From Eubacterium sp. MSJ-33 (GTDB taxonomy: Bacteria > Bacillota > Clostridia > Lachnospirales > Lachnospiraceae): a stretch of 64,000 nucleotides of DNA. The notes under the pieces were generated by a model that did no database searches, was not told the DNA's origin, and saw nothing but the letters and a program-made list of their open reading frames with translations. Where the stretch lies: contig NZ_CP076562.1 of assembly GCF_022174665.1 (NCBI RefSeq), positions 2,186,525 to 2,250,524 of the forward strand, in the 5' to 3' direction. Shown piece after piece: positions 34,497 to 42,863 of this stretch (its first letter is position 1; every line of letters begins with the position of its first letter). A program made the position numbers and the translations under genes.

Positions 34497-35090
34497 ATGA
34501 TAAAAATTGTGTGGTCAATAAATGATATAAATAAATATCAAACAGGAAGCTTACCGGATGACGCAGTAAAGATAGAAACACCGCAGAGTGTTGATGAACT
34601 GATGAAAAAAGCAGTGCCGATTGCTGCAATTCTATGTGTTTGCCTTTTGGTTGTTATGCTTTGTAAAACGATAATATGCAAGACAGTTGTAATCTCACCA
34701 ATATTTATTCTGGTTGGATTTACTTTCGGTTTTTTATTGTTAATAATTCATGAGTGGTTACATGGAATTGTTTATCCTAAGGAAGCAGATGTAACAATAG
34801 GAAGAATAAAAGGAAAGACAACATTTGTCGCATTAGCATCCTATCCATTGAAGCGAAATCGATTTATATTGATGTGCCTGTTGCCATTTGTTCTGGGATT
34901 GGTTCCATTTATATTATTTGTAATTAGTCCTGCTGAATTTAGAGTATTTAATGGATTGAATTTTGGCATGGCATGTATGGGTATGGTTTCGCCATTTCCG
35001 GATGTGTTTAATGTTCTTGTCGTTTTAAGAAATTCTGAAAAAAGCGATTCAATAATGTTCCACAAGAACGATATGTATAAGATTTCTTAA
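34497..35090 (+). CDS. DUF3267 family putative membrane metalloprotease
   Basis: 197 aa with helices around 40-60 and 65-83, then the zinc motif HEWLH (residues 85-89) at a membrane edge, further helices near 118-140, and a late Asp (SPFPDVFNVL) as possible third ligand. This is the layout of DUF3267 putative zincins. Substrate unknown. ATG 34497 follows GGAAGTAG. Confidence 0.75.
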   Translation: MIKIVWSINDINKYQTGSLPDDAVKIETPQSVDELMKKAVPIAAILCVCLLVVMLCKTIICKTVVISPIFILVGFTFGFLLLIIHEWLHGIVYPKEADVTIGRIKGKTTFVALASYPLKRNRFILMCLLPFVLGLVPFILFVISPAEFRVFNGLNFGMACMGMVSPFPDVFNVLVVLRNSEKSDSIMFHKNDMYKIS

Positions 35091-35152
35091 ATTTCTGGTT
35101 GATTGTACAGTTGATCAGATAGCAAAATGTAAATCTGCGACTCAAAATATTT

Positions 35153-35245
35153 TGAAGAAAAGCACATAGTTTCAGGCATAAATTCTGAAGAAAAGCACAT
35201 AATGCCAGAAATAAATATTGAAGAAAAGCGCATTCGTGATATAAT
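35153..35245 (+). promoter_or_regulatory. three operator-like direct repeats over a promoter
   Basis: TGAAGAAAAGCACATA occurs at 35153-35168 and 35186-35201, and as TGAAGAAAAGCGCAT at 35219-35233; the pitch is exactly 33 bp. The third copy overlaps the -35 box TTGAAG (35218-35223) of a promoter with TATAAT at 35240-35245 (16-bp spacer). This precedes the second AAA_14-DUF4143 gene. Confidence 0.7.
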
Positions 35246-35284
35246 GGGTGGAAGAGCTCCAGTGGAGCATATTTGGAGGTAGAT

Positions 35285-36613
35285 ATGTATTTTAAAAGAA
35301 AAGCATACGACAAACTGTTAGAATGGAAAAATTTATATTCAGATAAATACGCTGTGCTGTTAGAGGGGGCTAGACGAGTTGGAAAATCAACGATAGCGGA
35401 GAATTTTGCAAAGAATGAGTATAAATCTTATATATTGATTGATTTTTCAAAAACAACAAGTAATATATTGGAATGTTTTGATGATATAGGAAATTTAAAT
35501 ATCTTTTTTCTTAGGTTACAGGCGGAAACGGGGATCACATTATATGAGCATGAGTCTCTTATTATTTTTGATGAAGTTCAACTATTTCCTAAAGCAAGAC
35601 AGGCAATCAAGCATCTTGTGTTTGATGGCAGATACAGTTATTTGGAAACAGGATCTCTTATATCAATAAAGAAAAATGTAAAAAATATTTTAATTCCATC
35701 AGAGGAAATGAGGTTACAGGTATATCCTATGGACTATGAGGAATTTTGCGATGCGACGGGTGGTAACTATGAGCTTATATGTGAGATTTATAATTGTGGA
35801 ACAGCCATCGGACAGGCTACCAATCGTAAATTAATGCGGGATCTGAGAATATATATGGCAGTGGGAGGAATGCCACAGGCGGTAGAAGCCTATGTCAATG
35901 GAAAGAATTTTTCAGAGATTGATATGATTAAAAGACAGATTATTTCGTTATATGAAGAAGATTTTAAGAAGATTGATGATTCTGGAAGAATTTCGGCATT
36001 GTATCATTCTATACCGGCTCAGCTTGCAAAGGATACTAGAAAATATCGGATTACAACAGCAATTGGGAAAAAAAACAATACAAAAGCGGAAGAACTGTTG
36101 TATGAATTGATTGATTCAAAAACGGTTTTACCGTGTTACAATTCTACGAATCCAAGAGTCAGTCTGACAAATACAAAAGATTTTAACAGTTATAAATTAT
36201 ATCTTTCTGATACGGGGTTATTTGTTACGTTATTGTTTATTGACCGTCCGGTAACGGAAAATGATGTATATGCGAAGCTGCTTTCTGATAAATTACCTGC
36301 CAATCTGGGTTATTTATATGAGAATCTTGTAGCACAGATGATTACTGCATCTGGGAGAGAATTGTTTTATCATACATGGGAAAAGAATGGGAGTACACAT
36401 TATTATGAAGTAGATTTTTTAATATCAGAAGGAAGCAAGATAAATGCATTTGAAATCAAGTCTTCCGGAACAGGAAAACACGAATCAATAAAGGAATTTT
36501 CCAAAAAATTTTCCCAAAATGTGAATAAGGTATTTTTAATATCACAAAAAGATGTAGGAAGAGAAGAAAATTTATTATTGAAGCCATTTTATTTTATTCC
36601 GTTTTTAATATGA
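35285..36613 (+). CDS. AAA_14-wHTH-DUF4143 ATPase, copy 2
   Basis: 442-aa protein of the same architecture as the product of 32053 but only distantly similar. Walker A GARRVGKS, Walker B LIIFDEVQ, sensor ETGS. DUF4143 has a complete nuclease-like motif, YYEVDFLIS then AFEIKSSG. ATG 35285 follows GGAGGT; an upstream TTG at 35273 lies inside that ribosome binding site and is rejected. A third-frame promoter with 33-bp spaced repeats precedes it. Role not established; possible roles are defence or plasmid/phage-derived regulation. Confidence 0.85.
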   Translation: MYFKRKAYDKLLEWKNLYSDKYAVLLEGARRVGKSTIAENFAKNEYKSYILIDFSKTTSNILECFDDIGNLNIFFLRLQAETGITLYEHESLIIFDEVQLFPKARQAIKHLVFDGRYSYLETGSLISIKKNVKNILIPSEEMRLQVYPMDYEEFCDATGGNYELICEIYNCGTAIGQATNRKLMRDLRIYMAVGGMPQAVEAYVNGKNFSEIDMIKRQIISLYEEDFKKIDDSGRISALYHSIPAQLAKDTRKYRITTAIGKKNNTKAEELLYELIDSKTVLPCYNSTNPRVSLTNTKDFNSYKLYLSDTGLFVTLLFIDRPVTENDVYAKLLSDKLPANLGYLYENLVAQMITASGRELFYHTWEKNGSTHYYEVDFLISEGSKINAFEIKSSGTGKHESIKEFSKKFSQNVNKVFLISQKDVGREENLLLKPFYFIPFLI

Positions 36614-36662
36614 TTTAATCATGTTACACGTTGATAAATCGAAATTTGTAAAGGAGAACTTT

Positions 36663-37571
36663 ATGAAAAGGATGTTAGTGACAGGTGGAACAACTTTTGT
36701 AAGTAAATATGTGGCAGAATATTTTGTGAATGCGGGTTATGAAGTATTTGTACTTAACAGAAATTCTAAACCACAAGTTCAGGGAGTAAAACTTATTCAA
36801 GGCGATAGGCATAATTTGGGTGGTGTATTGAAGGACACATTCTTTGATGTTGTAGCTGATATAACGGCTTATAACGATAAAGATATAATTGATTTTGTTA
36901 AGGAATTAGGTTCTTTTGATCAGTATATTATGATTAGTTCGAGTGCTGTTTATCCAGAGTATGGTGTTCAGCCATTTCTGGAAGAATCAGAGAAATCCGA
37001 AAATAAGTTTTGGGGTGCATATGGAACTGATAAAATAGCAGCTGAAAAGGCATTGCTTGAAAGAGTGAAAGATGCATATATATTAAGACCACCTTATTTA
37101 TATGGACCAATGAATAATGTGTATAGAGAGGCTTTTGTATTTGATTGCGCCATGGCAGATAGAAAATTCTATTTACCACAAGATGGTAGTATGAAATTAC
37201 AATTTTTTCATGTGAAAGATTTATGCAGGTTGATGGAGGTAATAATTAAAGAAAAGCCTGAAGAACATATTTTAAATGTTGGTAATGTTGAAACAGTTTC
37301 TATTAAAGATTGGGTAACAAAATGCTATGAAAGCTTAGGAAAAATACCGGAATTTGTAAATGTTTATAAGGAAATTGAACAGAGAAATTATTTTAGTTTT
37401 TACAACTATGAGTACTATTTGGATGTATCACGTCAAAGCAAAATATATCCAAAAACCATATCTTTAGAAGATGGAATAAAGGATGCTGCTAAATGGTATT
37501 TGGAACATAGGACAGATGTTGGTAAAAAACCTTATTTTGAATATATTGATTCAAATCTGGTGGGAAGATAA
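36663..37571 (+). CDS. NAD-dependent epimerase/dehydratase family protein
   Basis: 302-aa extended short-chain dehydrogenase. N-terminal VTGGTTFVSKYV gives the NAD-binding Gly pattern; a YxxxK site is seen as YGTDK near residue 116, with SSSAVYP before it. Acts on a nucleotide sugar or similar. ATG 36663 has AAAGGAG before it, better than the longer frame from 36621. Confidence 0.82.
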   Translation: MKRMLVTGGTTFVSKYVAEYFVNAGYEVFVLNRNSKPQVQGVKLIQGDRHNLGGVLKDTFFDVVADITAYNDKDIIDFVKELGSFDQYIMISSSAVYPEYGVQPFLEESEKSENKFWGAYGTDKIAAEKALLERVKDAYILRPPYLYGPMNNVYREAFVFDCAMADRKFYLPQDGSMKLQFFHVKDLCRLMEVIIKEKPEEHILNVGNVETVSIKDWVTKCYESLGKIPEFVNVYKEIEQRNYFSFYNYEYYLDVSRQSKIYPKTISLEDGIKDAAKWYLEHRTDVGKKPYFEYIDSNLVGR

Positions 37572-37594
37572 ACCGGAGTTTATCGAGCTGAAAC
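37571..37594 (+). repeat. cassette-like intergenic motif, copy h
   Basis: AACCGGAGTTTATCGAGC-type variant overlapping the stop codon of the epimerase gene; the weakest of the eight matches. Confidence 0.4.
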
Positions 37595-37614
37595 TTTGAA
37601 TTTGGAGGTGTGAG

Positions 37615-38289
37615 ATGGAAAGACCTATTACAACACTATTTATGCTGATGTCTGTTGACGGAAAAATCAGCACAGGTGCAACAGATGAATTAGATGTAGA
37701 CAAAGATTTTCCTAAAATTACAGGGGTAAGCGAAGGCTTACATCAATATTACGAAATTGAACAAACGACGGATTTATGGTCATTAAACACAGGACGAGTG
37801 CAAGAAAAAATGGGTGTCAATACGAAGCCGCTACCAGATAAAACCCCAGTCTCTTTTGTGTTGATTGACAATAAGCATTTGAGTGAACATGGAGTGCGTT
37901 ATTTTTGTGCTTTATCAAAGGAATTCGTGCTGATTACAACGAATGCTGTTCACCCAGCCTTTAGTGTTCAGGAAAGCAATTTGCATATCATTTGCCAAAA
38001 ACAATTATCATTATCAGATGCACTTGCAAAACTCAAAGCAGAGTTCGGATGCGAGAGAATTACCATACAAAGTGGTGGTACATTGAATAGTCTGTTCCTT
38101 CGAGAAAAATTGTTCGATTATGTTGATGTTGCCCCTGTTTTAATAGGCGGCAAAGATACATCAACACTGATTGATGGACAATCGTTGATGTCTGAAAGCG
38201 AGTTGTCCCAGTTGAGGGCACTGAAAATAGAGGAATGTGTGGTTTTAGAGAACTCGTATTTGCGATTACGGTACAAAGTAATGAACTGA
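37615..38289 (+). CDS. RibD C-terminal domain / dihydrofolate reductase-like protein
   Basis: 224-aa NADPH-binding reductase of the RibD_C type: MSVDGKISTG at residues 11-20, TGRVQEKMG, ITIQSGGTLNSLFL near 150 and DVAPVLIGGKDT near 168. Stand-alone forms are often of unknown substrate. Ribosome binding site GGAGG, ATG 37615. Confidence 0.82.
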   Translation: MERPITTLFMLMSVDGKISTGATDELDVDKDFPKITGVSEGLHQYYEIEQTTDLWSLNTGRVQEKMGVNTKPLPDKTPVSFVLIDNKHLSEHGVRYFCALSKEFVLITTNAVHPAFSVQESNLHIICQKQLSLSDALAKLKAEFGCERITIQSGGTLNSLFLREKLFDYVDVAPVLIGGKDTSTLIDGQSLMSESELSQLRALKIEECVVLENSYLRLRYKVMN

Positions 38290-38290
38290 C

Positions 38291-38316
38291 AAATTCCAAT
38301 TCCGAGGATGTGAAAC
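38291..38316 (+). repeat. cassette-like intergenic motif, copy e
   Basis: AAATTCCAATTCCGAGGATG, directly after the stop of the RibD-like gene. ATTCCAATT here pairs with AATTGGAAT about 50 bp downstream, just before the next gene, so this spacer has a long inverted repeat. Confidence 0.5.
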
Positions 38317-38373
38317 TTTCAGTTTGCTGGATAGTTGATTAGAAAGAAAAATTGGAATATACGGAGGTGGATT

Positions 38374-38784
38374 ATGAGATTAGATGGATTTGGATTATTT
38401 GTTGAAGATATGGCGAAAATGATTCGCTTTTATAGAGATGTTCTTGGCTTTGAGATTAAAGAAAGCGAAGACACATCAAATGTCTATCTTGTTAAGGATG
38501 GAACATTGTTTTTGCTATATGGAAGAAAAGATTTTGAAAACATGACACACAGAAGGTATGAATATATAAAAGGTCTAAATGGTCATAGCGAAATTGCGCT
38601 CTATGTTGATACTTTTGAAGAAGTTGATATGGCATACAACAATGCTATAAAAAATGGGGCAACGACTGTATTAGAACCAGAGCTTGAACCGTGGGGACAA
38701 AGAACTTGTTATATCGCCGATCCAGAAGGTAATTTGATTGAGATTGGTTCTTGGAATAAGGTATACGAGCAAAAAGATTTATAA
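38374..38784 (+). CDS. VOC family protein (glyoxalase/bleomycin resistance fold)
   Basis: 136-aa vicinal oxygen chelate protein: FYRDVLGFEI in the first half, then NGHSEIALYVD and DPEGNLIEIGSW in the second, with metal ligands expected in the His and Glu positions of these blocks. ATG 38374 after CGGAGGTGG; the longer frame from 38335 has no ribosome binding site. Confidence 0.85.
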   Translation: MRLDGFGLFVEDMAKMIRFYRDVLGFEIKESEDTSNVYLVKDGTLFLLYGRKDFENMTHRRYEYIKGLNGHSEIALYVDTFEEVDMAYNNAIKNGATTVLEPELEPWGQRTCYIADPEGNLIEIGSWNKVYEQKDL

Positions 38785-38807
38785 CTTCCAGTTTATGAGG
38801 ATAAAAC
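38783..38807 (+). repeat. cassette-like intergenic motif, copy d
   Basis: AACTTCCAGTTTATGAGG followed by ATAAAAC; it overlaps the stop codon of the VOC gene. GTTTAT and ATAAAAC flank GAGG as a near inverted repeat. Confidence 0.6.
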
Positions 38808-38876
38808 ATGAAACTTGGAGAATACAAAACGACTGACTGTGGGCAGATGTTGCTCGATAGATTGTTAAGGGAGTAG
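38808..38876 (+). pseudogene. GNAT acetyltransferase 5' scrap (22 codons)
   Basis: MKLGEYKTTDCGQ matches the start of the fragment at 34380 (KLREYKTTDNEQ), then ends at TAG. Remnant of a lost gene. Confidence 0.65.
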
Positions 38877-38879
38877 GAA

Positions 38880-39338
38880 ATGAACGAGATTATATACAGA
38901 AAGACTACAAAAGATGATATGGAAATCTTCATGAAGCTGAGACTTGAAATGCTTAGAGAGGTAAATGATTTGACCGGTGAGTATGAATATGACGAGGATT
39001 TTGTCTCTGAGAGCAGGAAGTATTTTGAGTCAGGTGAGCAGACTACAGTTGTTGCGTTTGATGGGGAAACTCCCGTAGGCTGTGCAAGCCTATCCTATAT
39101 ATGGATTATGCCGACATTCTCGCACCCGACAGGCAATCGGGCGCATTTGATGAACGTCTATACCCGTGCAGATTACAGAAGAAGAGGCATCTCTAAGAAG
39201 ATGGTTGAGATTCTGATTGAAGAGGCAAAGGAAAATGGTGTGACAGAGATAAGTCTGGATGCAACAAAGATGGGAAGACCTTTGTATGAAGTATTAGGGT
39301 TTCAGGCATCAGATTCATGTATGACGATGGAATTGTAA
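38880..39338 (+). CDS. GNAT family N-acetyltransferase
   Basis: 152-aa acetyltransferase. Acetyl-CoA loop ADYRRRGISKKMVEIL (about 97-112) and YEVLGFQASDSCMTMEL at the end. Starts 3 nt after a GNAT scrap. Substrate unknown. It is the last plus-strand gene of the accessory run. Confidence 0.88.
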   Translation: MNEIIYRKTTKDDMEIFMKLRLEMLREVNDLTGEYEYDEDFVSESRKYFESGEQTTVVAFDGETPVGCASLSYIWIMPTFSHPTGNRAHLMNVYTRADYRRRGISKKMVEILIEEAKENGVTEISLDATKMGRPLYEVLGFQASDSCMTMEL

Positions 39339-39366
39339 GGATTGTGCCCCATTATTATGAATAAAT

Positions 39367-39389
39367 AACTTCCAGTCTGGTGAGAAAAC
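39367..39389 (+). repeat. cassette-like intergenic motif, copy f
   Basis: AACTTCCAGTCTGGTGAG, 28 bp after the last GNAT stop; marks the right end of the run. Confidence 0.55.
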
Positions 39390-39394
39390 AAAAA

Positions 39395-39832
39395 TCATGC
39401 ATGTCCTTTGTCATATAGTTTTTGTATATTCTTAGGAAGCTTGTCAGGTAACATGGCATTTATAGCATCTTCGTTACCATTTTCCAATGCTGTTTCGTAA
39501 TACCAGCACTTGAATTTTAAGAGGGAGAGAGTTTTTTGAAGTTCCCGGATTTCAGTTTCAACAGCTGATTTTCTGGCTTCAAATAATTCTTTCCTTTTTG
39601 CATAGCTGGAGCTGCCTTCCGATACCCAGATAAAAAATTGCTTTATATCTTTAATTTCAAGACCGGATTTCTTCAGACATTCAATAACTCGAAGAGCATC
39701 CAATTCATTATCGCTGAAATAACGGATATTTCCCTTGCGTTCCAGATTAGGGAAAAAGCCTTCCTTGTCATAATATCTTAAGGTAGAAACAGGAAGATTA
39801 AACATTGCAGAGACCTGACCGATTGTAAACAT
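39395..39832 (-). CDS. MerR-family transcriptional regulator
   Basis: 145 aa. N-terminal winged HTH (IGQVSAMFNLPVSTLRYYDKEGFFPNLERKGN region, residues 3-36), then a coiled-coil dimer helix; Cys109 lies near the effector end. The sequence type is that of MerR regulators for small molecules or stress. It is divergent from a promoter with the typical 19-bp spacer (39858-39888). Confidence 0.9.
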   Translation of the reverse strand: MFTIGQVSAMFNLPVSTLRYYDKEGFFPNLERKGNIRYFSDNELDALRVIECLKKSGLEIKDIKQFFIWVSEGSSSYAKRKELFEARKSAVETEIRELQKTLSLLKFKCWYYETALENGNEDAINAMLPDKLPKNIQKLYDKGHA

Positions 39833-39857
39833 AAAAAACCTTCTTTCAAAATTATGC

Positions 39858-39888
39858 TTAACCTAAAGTCAACTTTAGGTTATATGAT
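39858..39888 (+). promoter_or_regulatory. MerR-type promoter with 19-bp spacer and dyad
   Basis: Perfect 10-bp inverted repeat TAACCTAAAG-TCAA-CTTTAGGTTA (39859-39882) lies between TTAACC (39858-39863) and TATGAT (39883-39888), spacer 19 bp. This is the classical arrangement in which a MerR protein twists the promoter. The downstream plus-strand gene is only 30 codons long. Confidence 0.75.
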
Positions 39889-39951
39889 ATTTATATCATA
39901 TACGATTGTTAGTGTATTTTCAAGAAATTTTGCATATGGAGGATGATAAAT

Positions 39952-40044
39952 ATGTTGAAAACAGAAGAAATAATAGACAATAGTTCTGAATCTCAAATTT
40001 CAGCCGGAGAATTAGAGGAAACAGAACAAAGAGATATAAAGTAA
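39952..40044 (+). CDS. 30-aa peptide or truncated gene behind the MerR promoter
   Basis: MLKTEEIIDNSSESQISAGE, then an acidic tail to TAA at 40044. Good ribosome binding site GGAGG 8 nt upstream. No family recognised. It ends at a strong terminator, so either a small peptide is the real target or the target gene was lost. Confidence 0.45.
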   Translation: MLKTEEIIDNSSESQISAGELEETEQRDIK

Positions 40045-40091
40045 ATCAGGGACAGGCTGGAAAACAATCGTCTATCAGCCTGTCCCTGATT
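40044..40091. terminator. strong bidirectional terminator hairpin
   Basis: Perfect 16-bp stem AATCAGGGACAGGCTG/CAGCCTGTCCCTGATT with a 16-nt loop, between the convergent 30-aa gene and the thioredoxin-like gene. Confidence 0.8.
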
Positions 40092-40094
40092 CAA

Positions 40095-41003
40095 TTATTT
40101 ATTTGCGCTATCTGCATCAATTACAGATTGGATCTGCTTCATCAGAGTATCATAGTTGTCCTGGTTATCAATTCCTCCAAGCATTGGATCTCCGACAATA
40201 TTACCGTTTCTGTCAACGAGTATGGTTGTAGGAAATGCCATAATATCGGAAGCGTATTTTCCTGCATCGGAAGATGCGTCGATGGAGAGATTGCGGTATT
40301 TAGCACCCTGACTTTCAAGAACTGCTGCGGCTTCTTTGATCGCAGTTTCGTTTCCGTCGAAGGTTTCTGTGTTGATGCCGACCACTTCACCGCCCATGGA
40401 CTTGATGGCATCGTTTAATTCATTAAGCTTCGATAACTCTGCAACACAAGGCTTACAGCCGGTAAACCAGAAATTGATGACTGTGACTGCATTTCCGGAA
40501 AACAGGCTTTCATCAACAGTATTACCGTCATAATCCTGACCGGAGAAATTGCGAAACGGAGATGTGGATCCGGAATTGTCGTTTGCGTCAGCACCTTCGG
40601 AGGTTGTGTCTTTCTTCTCGATTTCGGCGATCTGCTCTTCGATCTTCCGTATAGTTTCAATATCAGCCGTAAGTGTGTTCAATTCATCTTCTGTAAAAGC
40701 ATCCTTGTTTGATTCAACGGTGCTGGCCAGAAAATCTGCATAATTTCCGCTTGGATCGGCAGTGCTTTTGTTCATCATGCCGAACGCTTTGTTCCATACA
40801 TCCTCATGATCGGCGAAGATCTGGTTTTCCTGCTGGTATAAATCATCCAGTGTTGTGCTGGAATCCCCTGTGGCTTCTGTACTTGCTTCAGTCTGGGAAT
40901 CCTGTGGTTTTTCCGTGGTTGCAGCGTCCTTTCCGGTGCAAGCCGTAAGGAATAATGCTGCACAGAGTGTTACAATAGGAATAAAAGTTTTTTTCGTTTT
41001 CAT
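40095..41003 (-). CDS. TlpA-like thioredoxin lipoprotein
   Basis: 302 aa. Lipoprotein signal with lipobox LTAC (Cys22), a Thr/Glu-rich spacer, a helical domain (about 50-130), and a TlpA/AhpC-TSA thioredoxin domain from about 150 with active site GCKPC and cis-Pro region AFPTTILVDRNG. Extracytoplasmic thiol-disulfide exchange. It is the last gene of an operon with the membrane ferredoxin protein, which could supply its electrons. Confidence 0.88.
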   Translation of the reverse strand: MKTKKTFIPIVTLCAALFLTACTGKDAATTEKPQDSQTEASTEATGDSSTTLDDLYQQENQIFADHEDVWNKAFGMMNKSTADPSGNYADFLASTVESNKDAFTEDELNTLTADIETIRKIEEQIAEIEKKDTTSEGADANDNSGSTSPFRNFSGQDYDGNTVDESLFSGNAVTVINFWFTGCKPCVAELSKLNELNDAIKSMGGEVVGINTETFDGNETAIKEAAAVLESQGAKYRNLSIDASSDAGKYASDIMAFPTTILVDRNGNIVGDPMLGGIDNQDNYDTLMKQIQSVIDADSANK

Positions 41004-41033
41004 GATTATTGCTCCTTTGAATTATATTAAAAT

Positions 41034-41957
41034 TTAATTGTTATCGGTTGATTGCGGTTTCCCGCTGTCCTCCTTTTTCTGACAGGCACCGTTTAGAAAT
41101 TGGTAATGGATTGCGTCTTTCGGACAAGCCTTTATGCAGGCTCCGCACCGGATGCATTCCGGATGGTTTGGTGTCTTGCACACGTCAACATCCATTTTAC
41201 ATGCCTTCGCACATTGATTACAGCCCACACATTTACTTCCATCCACCCGGATGCTTAGAAGGCTCACCTTGTTAAACAGGGAGTAGATTGCCCCAAGCGG
41301 ACAGATCCATTTACAGAAGGGCCTGTAGAACAAAATACTCAGCACTATAACTGTAATTAAGATCAGGCATTTAAAGGAAAACAGTTTTCCCAATGCAGAT
41401 CGTATAGCCGGGTTTCCAATCGACAGCGGGATGGCCCCCTCTAAGACACCTTGCGGACAAATATATTTGCAGAAGAATGGGTCGCCCATTCCGATGGAGT
41501 TCGTTACAAGCATCGGCAGAAGTATAACGAAAACAACGAGGATGATATATTTTAAGTATCTTAGCGGTTTCAGTCTGGCTGTGGAGAATTTCTTCCCGGG
41601 GATTTTATGAAGTAAATCCTGAAACCATCCAAACGGACACAGGAACCCGCATATGAATCTTCCGAGTAACACACCAAGCAGAATAAAAAAACCGGTTATG
41701 TAATAGGTGAATTTAAATTTGGACGATCCGACCACTGCCTGAAAGGCGCCGATCGGGCAGGCACCTGTTGCGGCGGGACAGGAATAGCAGTTTAATCCCG
41801 GCACACAGACTGTTTTTGCTTTGCCCTGGTATATTTTGCCCTTAAACAGATTAGGGATATGGATATTGGTAAGCAGCGTAGCGGCTGCCTGTATCCATCC
41901 GCGCATCCGGGCAGTTTTTCGTGATAGTGTTTTCTTTTTCTTATCCAATTCCGACAC
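41034..41957 (-). CDS. membrane 4Fe-4S protein (NapH/CcoG-like)
   Basis: 307 aa with about five membrane helices. Cys motifs at the membrane edge (CPFGWFQD, CPQGV, CPLGA) and two C-terminal [4Fe-4S] motifs (CVGCNQCAKAC, CIRCGACIKACP). An extra cluster CYSCPAATGACPIG is near the N-terminus. Likely moves electrons across the membrane, here to the thioredoxin-like lipoprotein downstream. Its start overlaps the small CXXC gene. Confidence 0.88.
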   Translation of the reverse strand: MSELDKKKKTLSRKTARMRGWIQAAATLLTNIHIPNLFKGKIYQGKAKTVCVPGLNCYSCPAATGACPIGAFQAVVGSSKFKFTYYITGFFILLGVLLGRFICGFLCPFGWFQDLLHKIPGKKFSTARLKPLRYLKYIILVVFVILLPMLVTNSIGMGDPFFCKYICPQGVLEGAIPLSIGNPAIRSALGKLFSFKCLILITVIVLSILFYRPFCKWICPLGAIYSLFNKVSLLSIRVDGSKCVGCNQCAKACKMDVDVCKTPNHPECIRCGACIKACPKDAIHYQFLNGACQKKEDSGKPQSTDNN

Positions 41958-42081
41958 ACTCCAGACATAATTTTATAGCTTTGCCCAGCACGGTAGCAGC
42001 TTCTCCTCTGACTGCACCATAGCTGATCATGGCGATACCTGTGATGAGCAAAACAATTTGGGATATTTTTTTGCGCTTCAA
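41941..42081 (-). CDS. CD1871A-family small CXXC-motif membrane protein
   Basis: 46 aa with one helix (ISQIVLLITGIAMISYGA) and the conserved end GEAATVLGKAIKLCLECVGIG region with a CLEC thiol pair. I use TTG 42081 because AAAGGAG precedes it; the frame continues up to an ATG at 42141 without support. It is the first gene of the redox operon, overlapping the ferredoxin gene by 17 bp. Such genes commonly accompany 4Fe-4S/thioredoxin membrane modules in Clostridia. Confidence 0.75.
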   Translation of the reverse strand: MKRKKISQIVLLITGIAMISYGAVRGEAATVLGKAIKLCLECVGIG

Positions 42082-42182
42082 GATATGATTGCTCCTTTCG
42101 TTTGTTGTATTTGTTGACCGGCTGACTTTGGTATTATACAATAGCAGTTGTAAAATTATTGTTAAGAAACAGGAGAAAGATT

Positions 42183-42863
42183 TTGAGATTATTAATAGTG
42201 GAAGATGAGAAACAACTATGCGACACAGTTGCGAAAAGCCTATATGATGCCGGGTATGAGGTGGATACCTGCTATGATGGGGAAACGGCGTTTGAATGCA
42301 TTCTGGCGGAGAATTATGATCTGATCGTGCTGGATCTGAACCTGCCCGGTATGGATGGGATGGAGATTTTGCATGAACTCCGACAGAGCAACGAGGAGAC
42401 GAAGGTGCTTATATTATCCGCCAGAGGACAGATTGCGGATAAGGTTGAAGGTTTGGATGCGGGGGCAAATGACTATATGGAAAAACCATTTCATCTGCAG
42501 GAGCTTGAGGCACGTATCAGAAGCCTGACAAGGAGGAAGTTTGTGCAGAAGGATGTATGCCTGGAATGCGGCGGGATAAAGTTCGATACGATCCGGCGCG
42601 AAGCATACGCCGAAGGGCAGATCGTTCCTCTGACTAGAAAAGAAAATGGAATTTTGGAATATCTGCTGCTCAACCTGGGCAGACCAGTAAGCCAGGAGGA
42701 ATTGATGGAGCATGTCTGGGATGCATCTGTGGACAGTTTCAGTGGAGCCATCCGGGTACATATGTCTTCACTTCGGAGAAAGCTCAAGGCGGTGCTTGGA
42801 TATGATCCGATCCTGAACAAGGTGGGCGAGGGATATAAAATACGAGAGGAGTCCGATCAATGA
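42183..42863 (+). CDS. OmpR/PhoB-family response regulator
   Basis: 226 aa. Receiver domain with VEDE, Asp phosphoacceptor in LDLNLPGMDG (about 51), Lys in EKPF, then a winged-helix DNA-binding domain (about 130-225; RVHMSSLRRKL). I choose TTG 42183, 7 nt after AGGAG; an upstream frame to 42159 lacks a site. Divergent from the redox operon, whose control it may exert, and coupled to the kinase by ATGA. Confidence 0.92.
   Translation: MRLLIVEDEKQLCDTVAKSLYDAGYEVDTCYDGETAFECILAENYDLIVLDLNLPGMDGMEILHELRQSNEETKVLILSARGQIADKVEGLDAGANDYMEKPFHLQELEARIRSLTRRKFVQKDVCLECGGIKFDTIRREAYAEGQIVPLTRKENGILEYLLLNLGRPVSQEELMEHVWDASVDSFSGAIRVHMSSLRRKLKAVLGYDPILNKVGEGYKIREESDQ

Noticed and set aside
26693..39389. 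A proven integron
   Set aside because: No integrase gene and no clear attC core sites are visible; only the cassette-like motif and gene types. Kept as a hypothesis in the findings.
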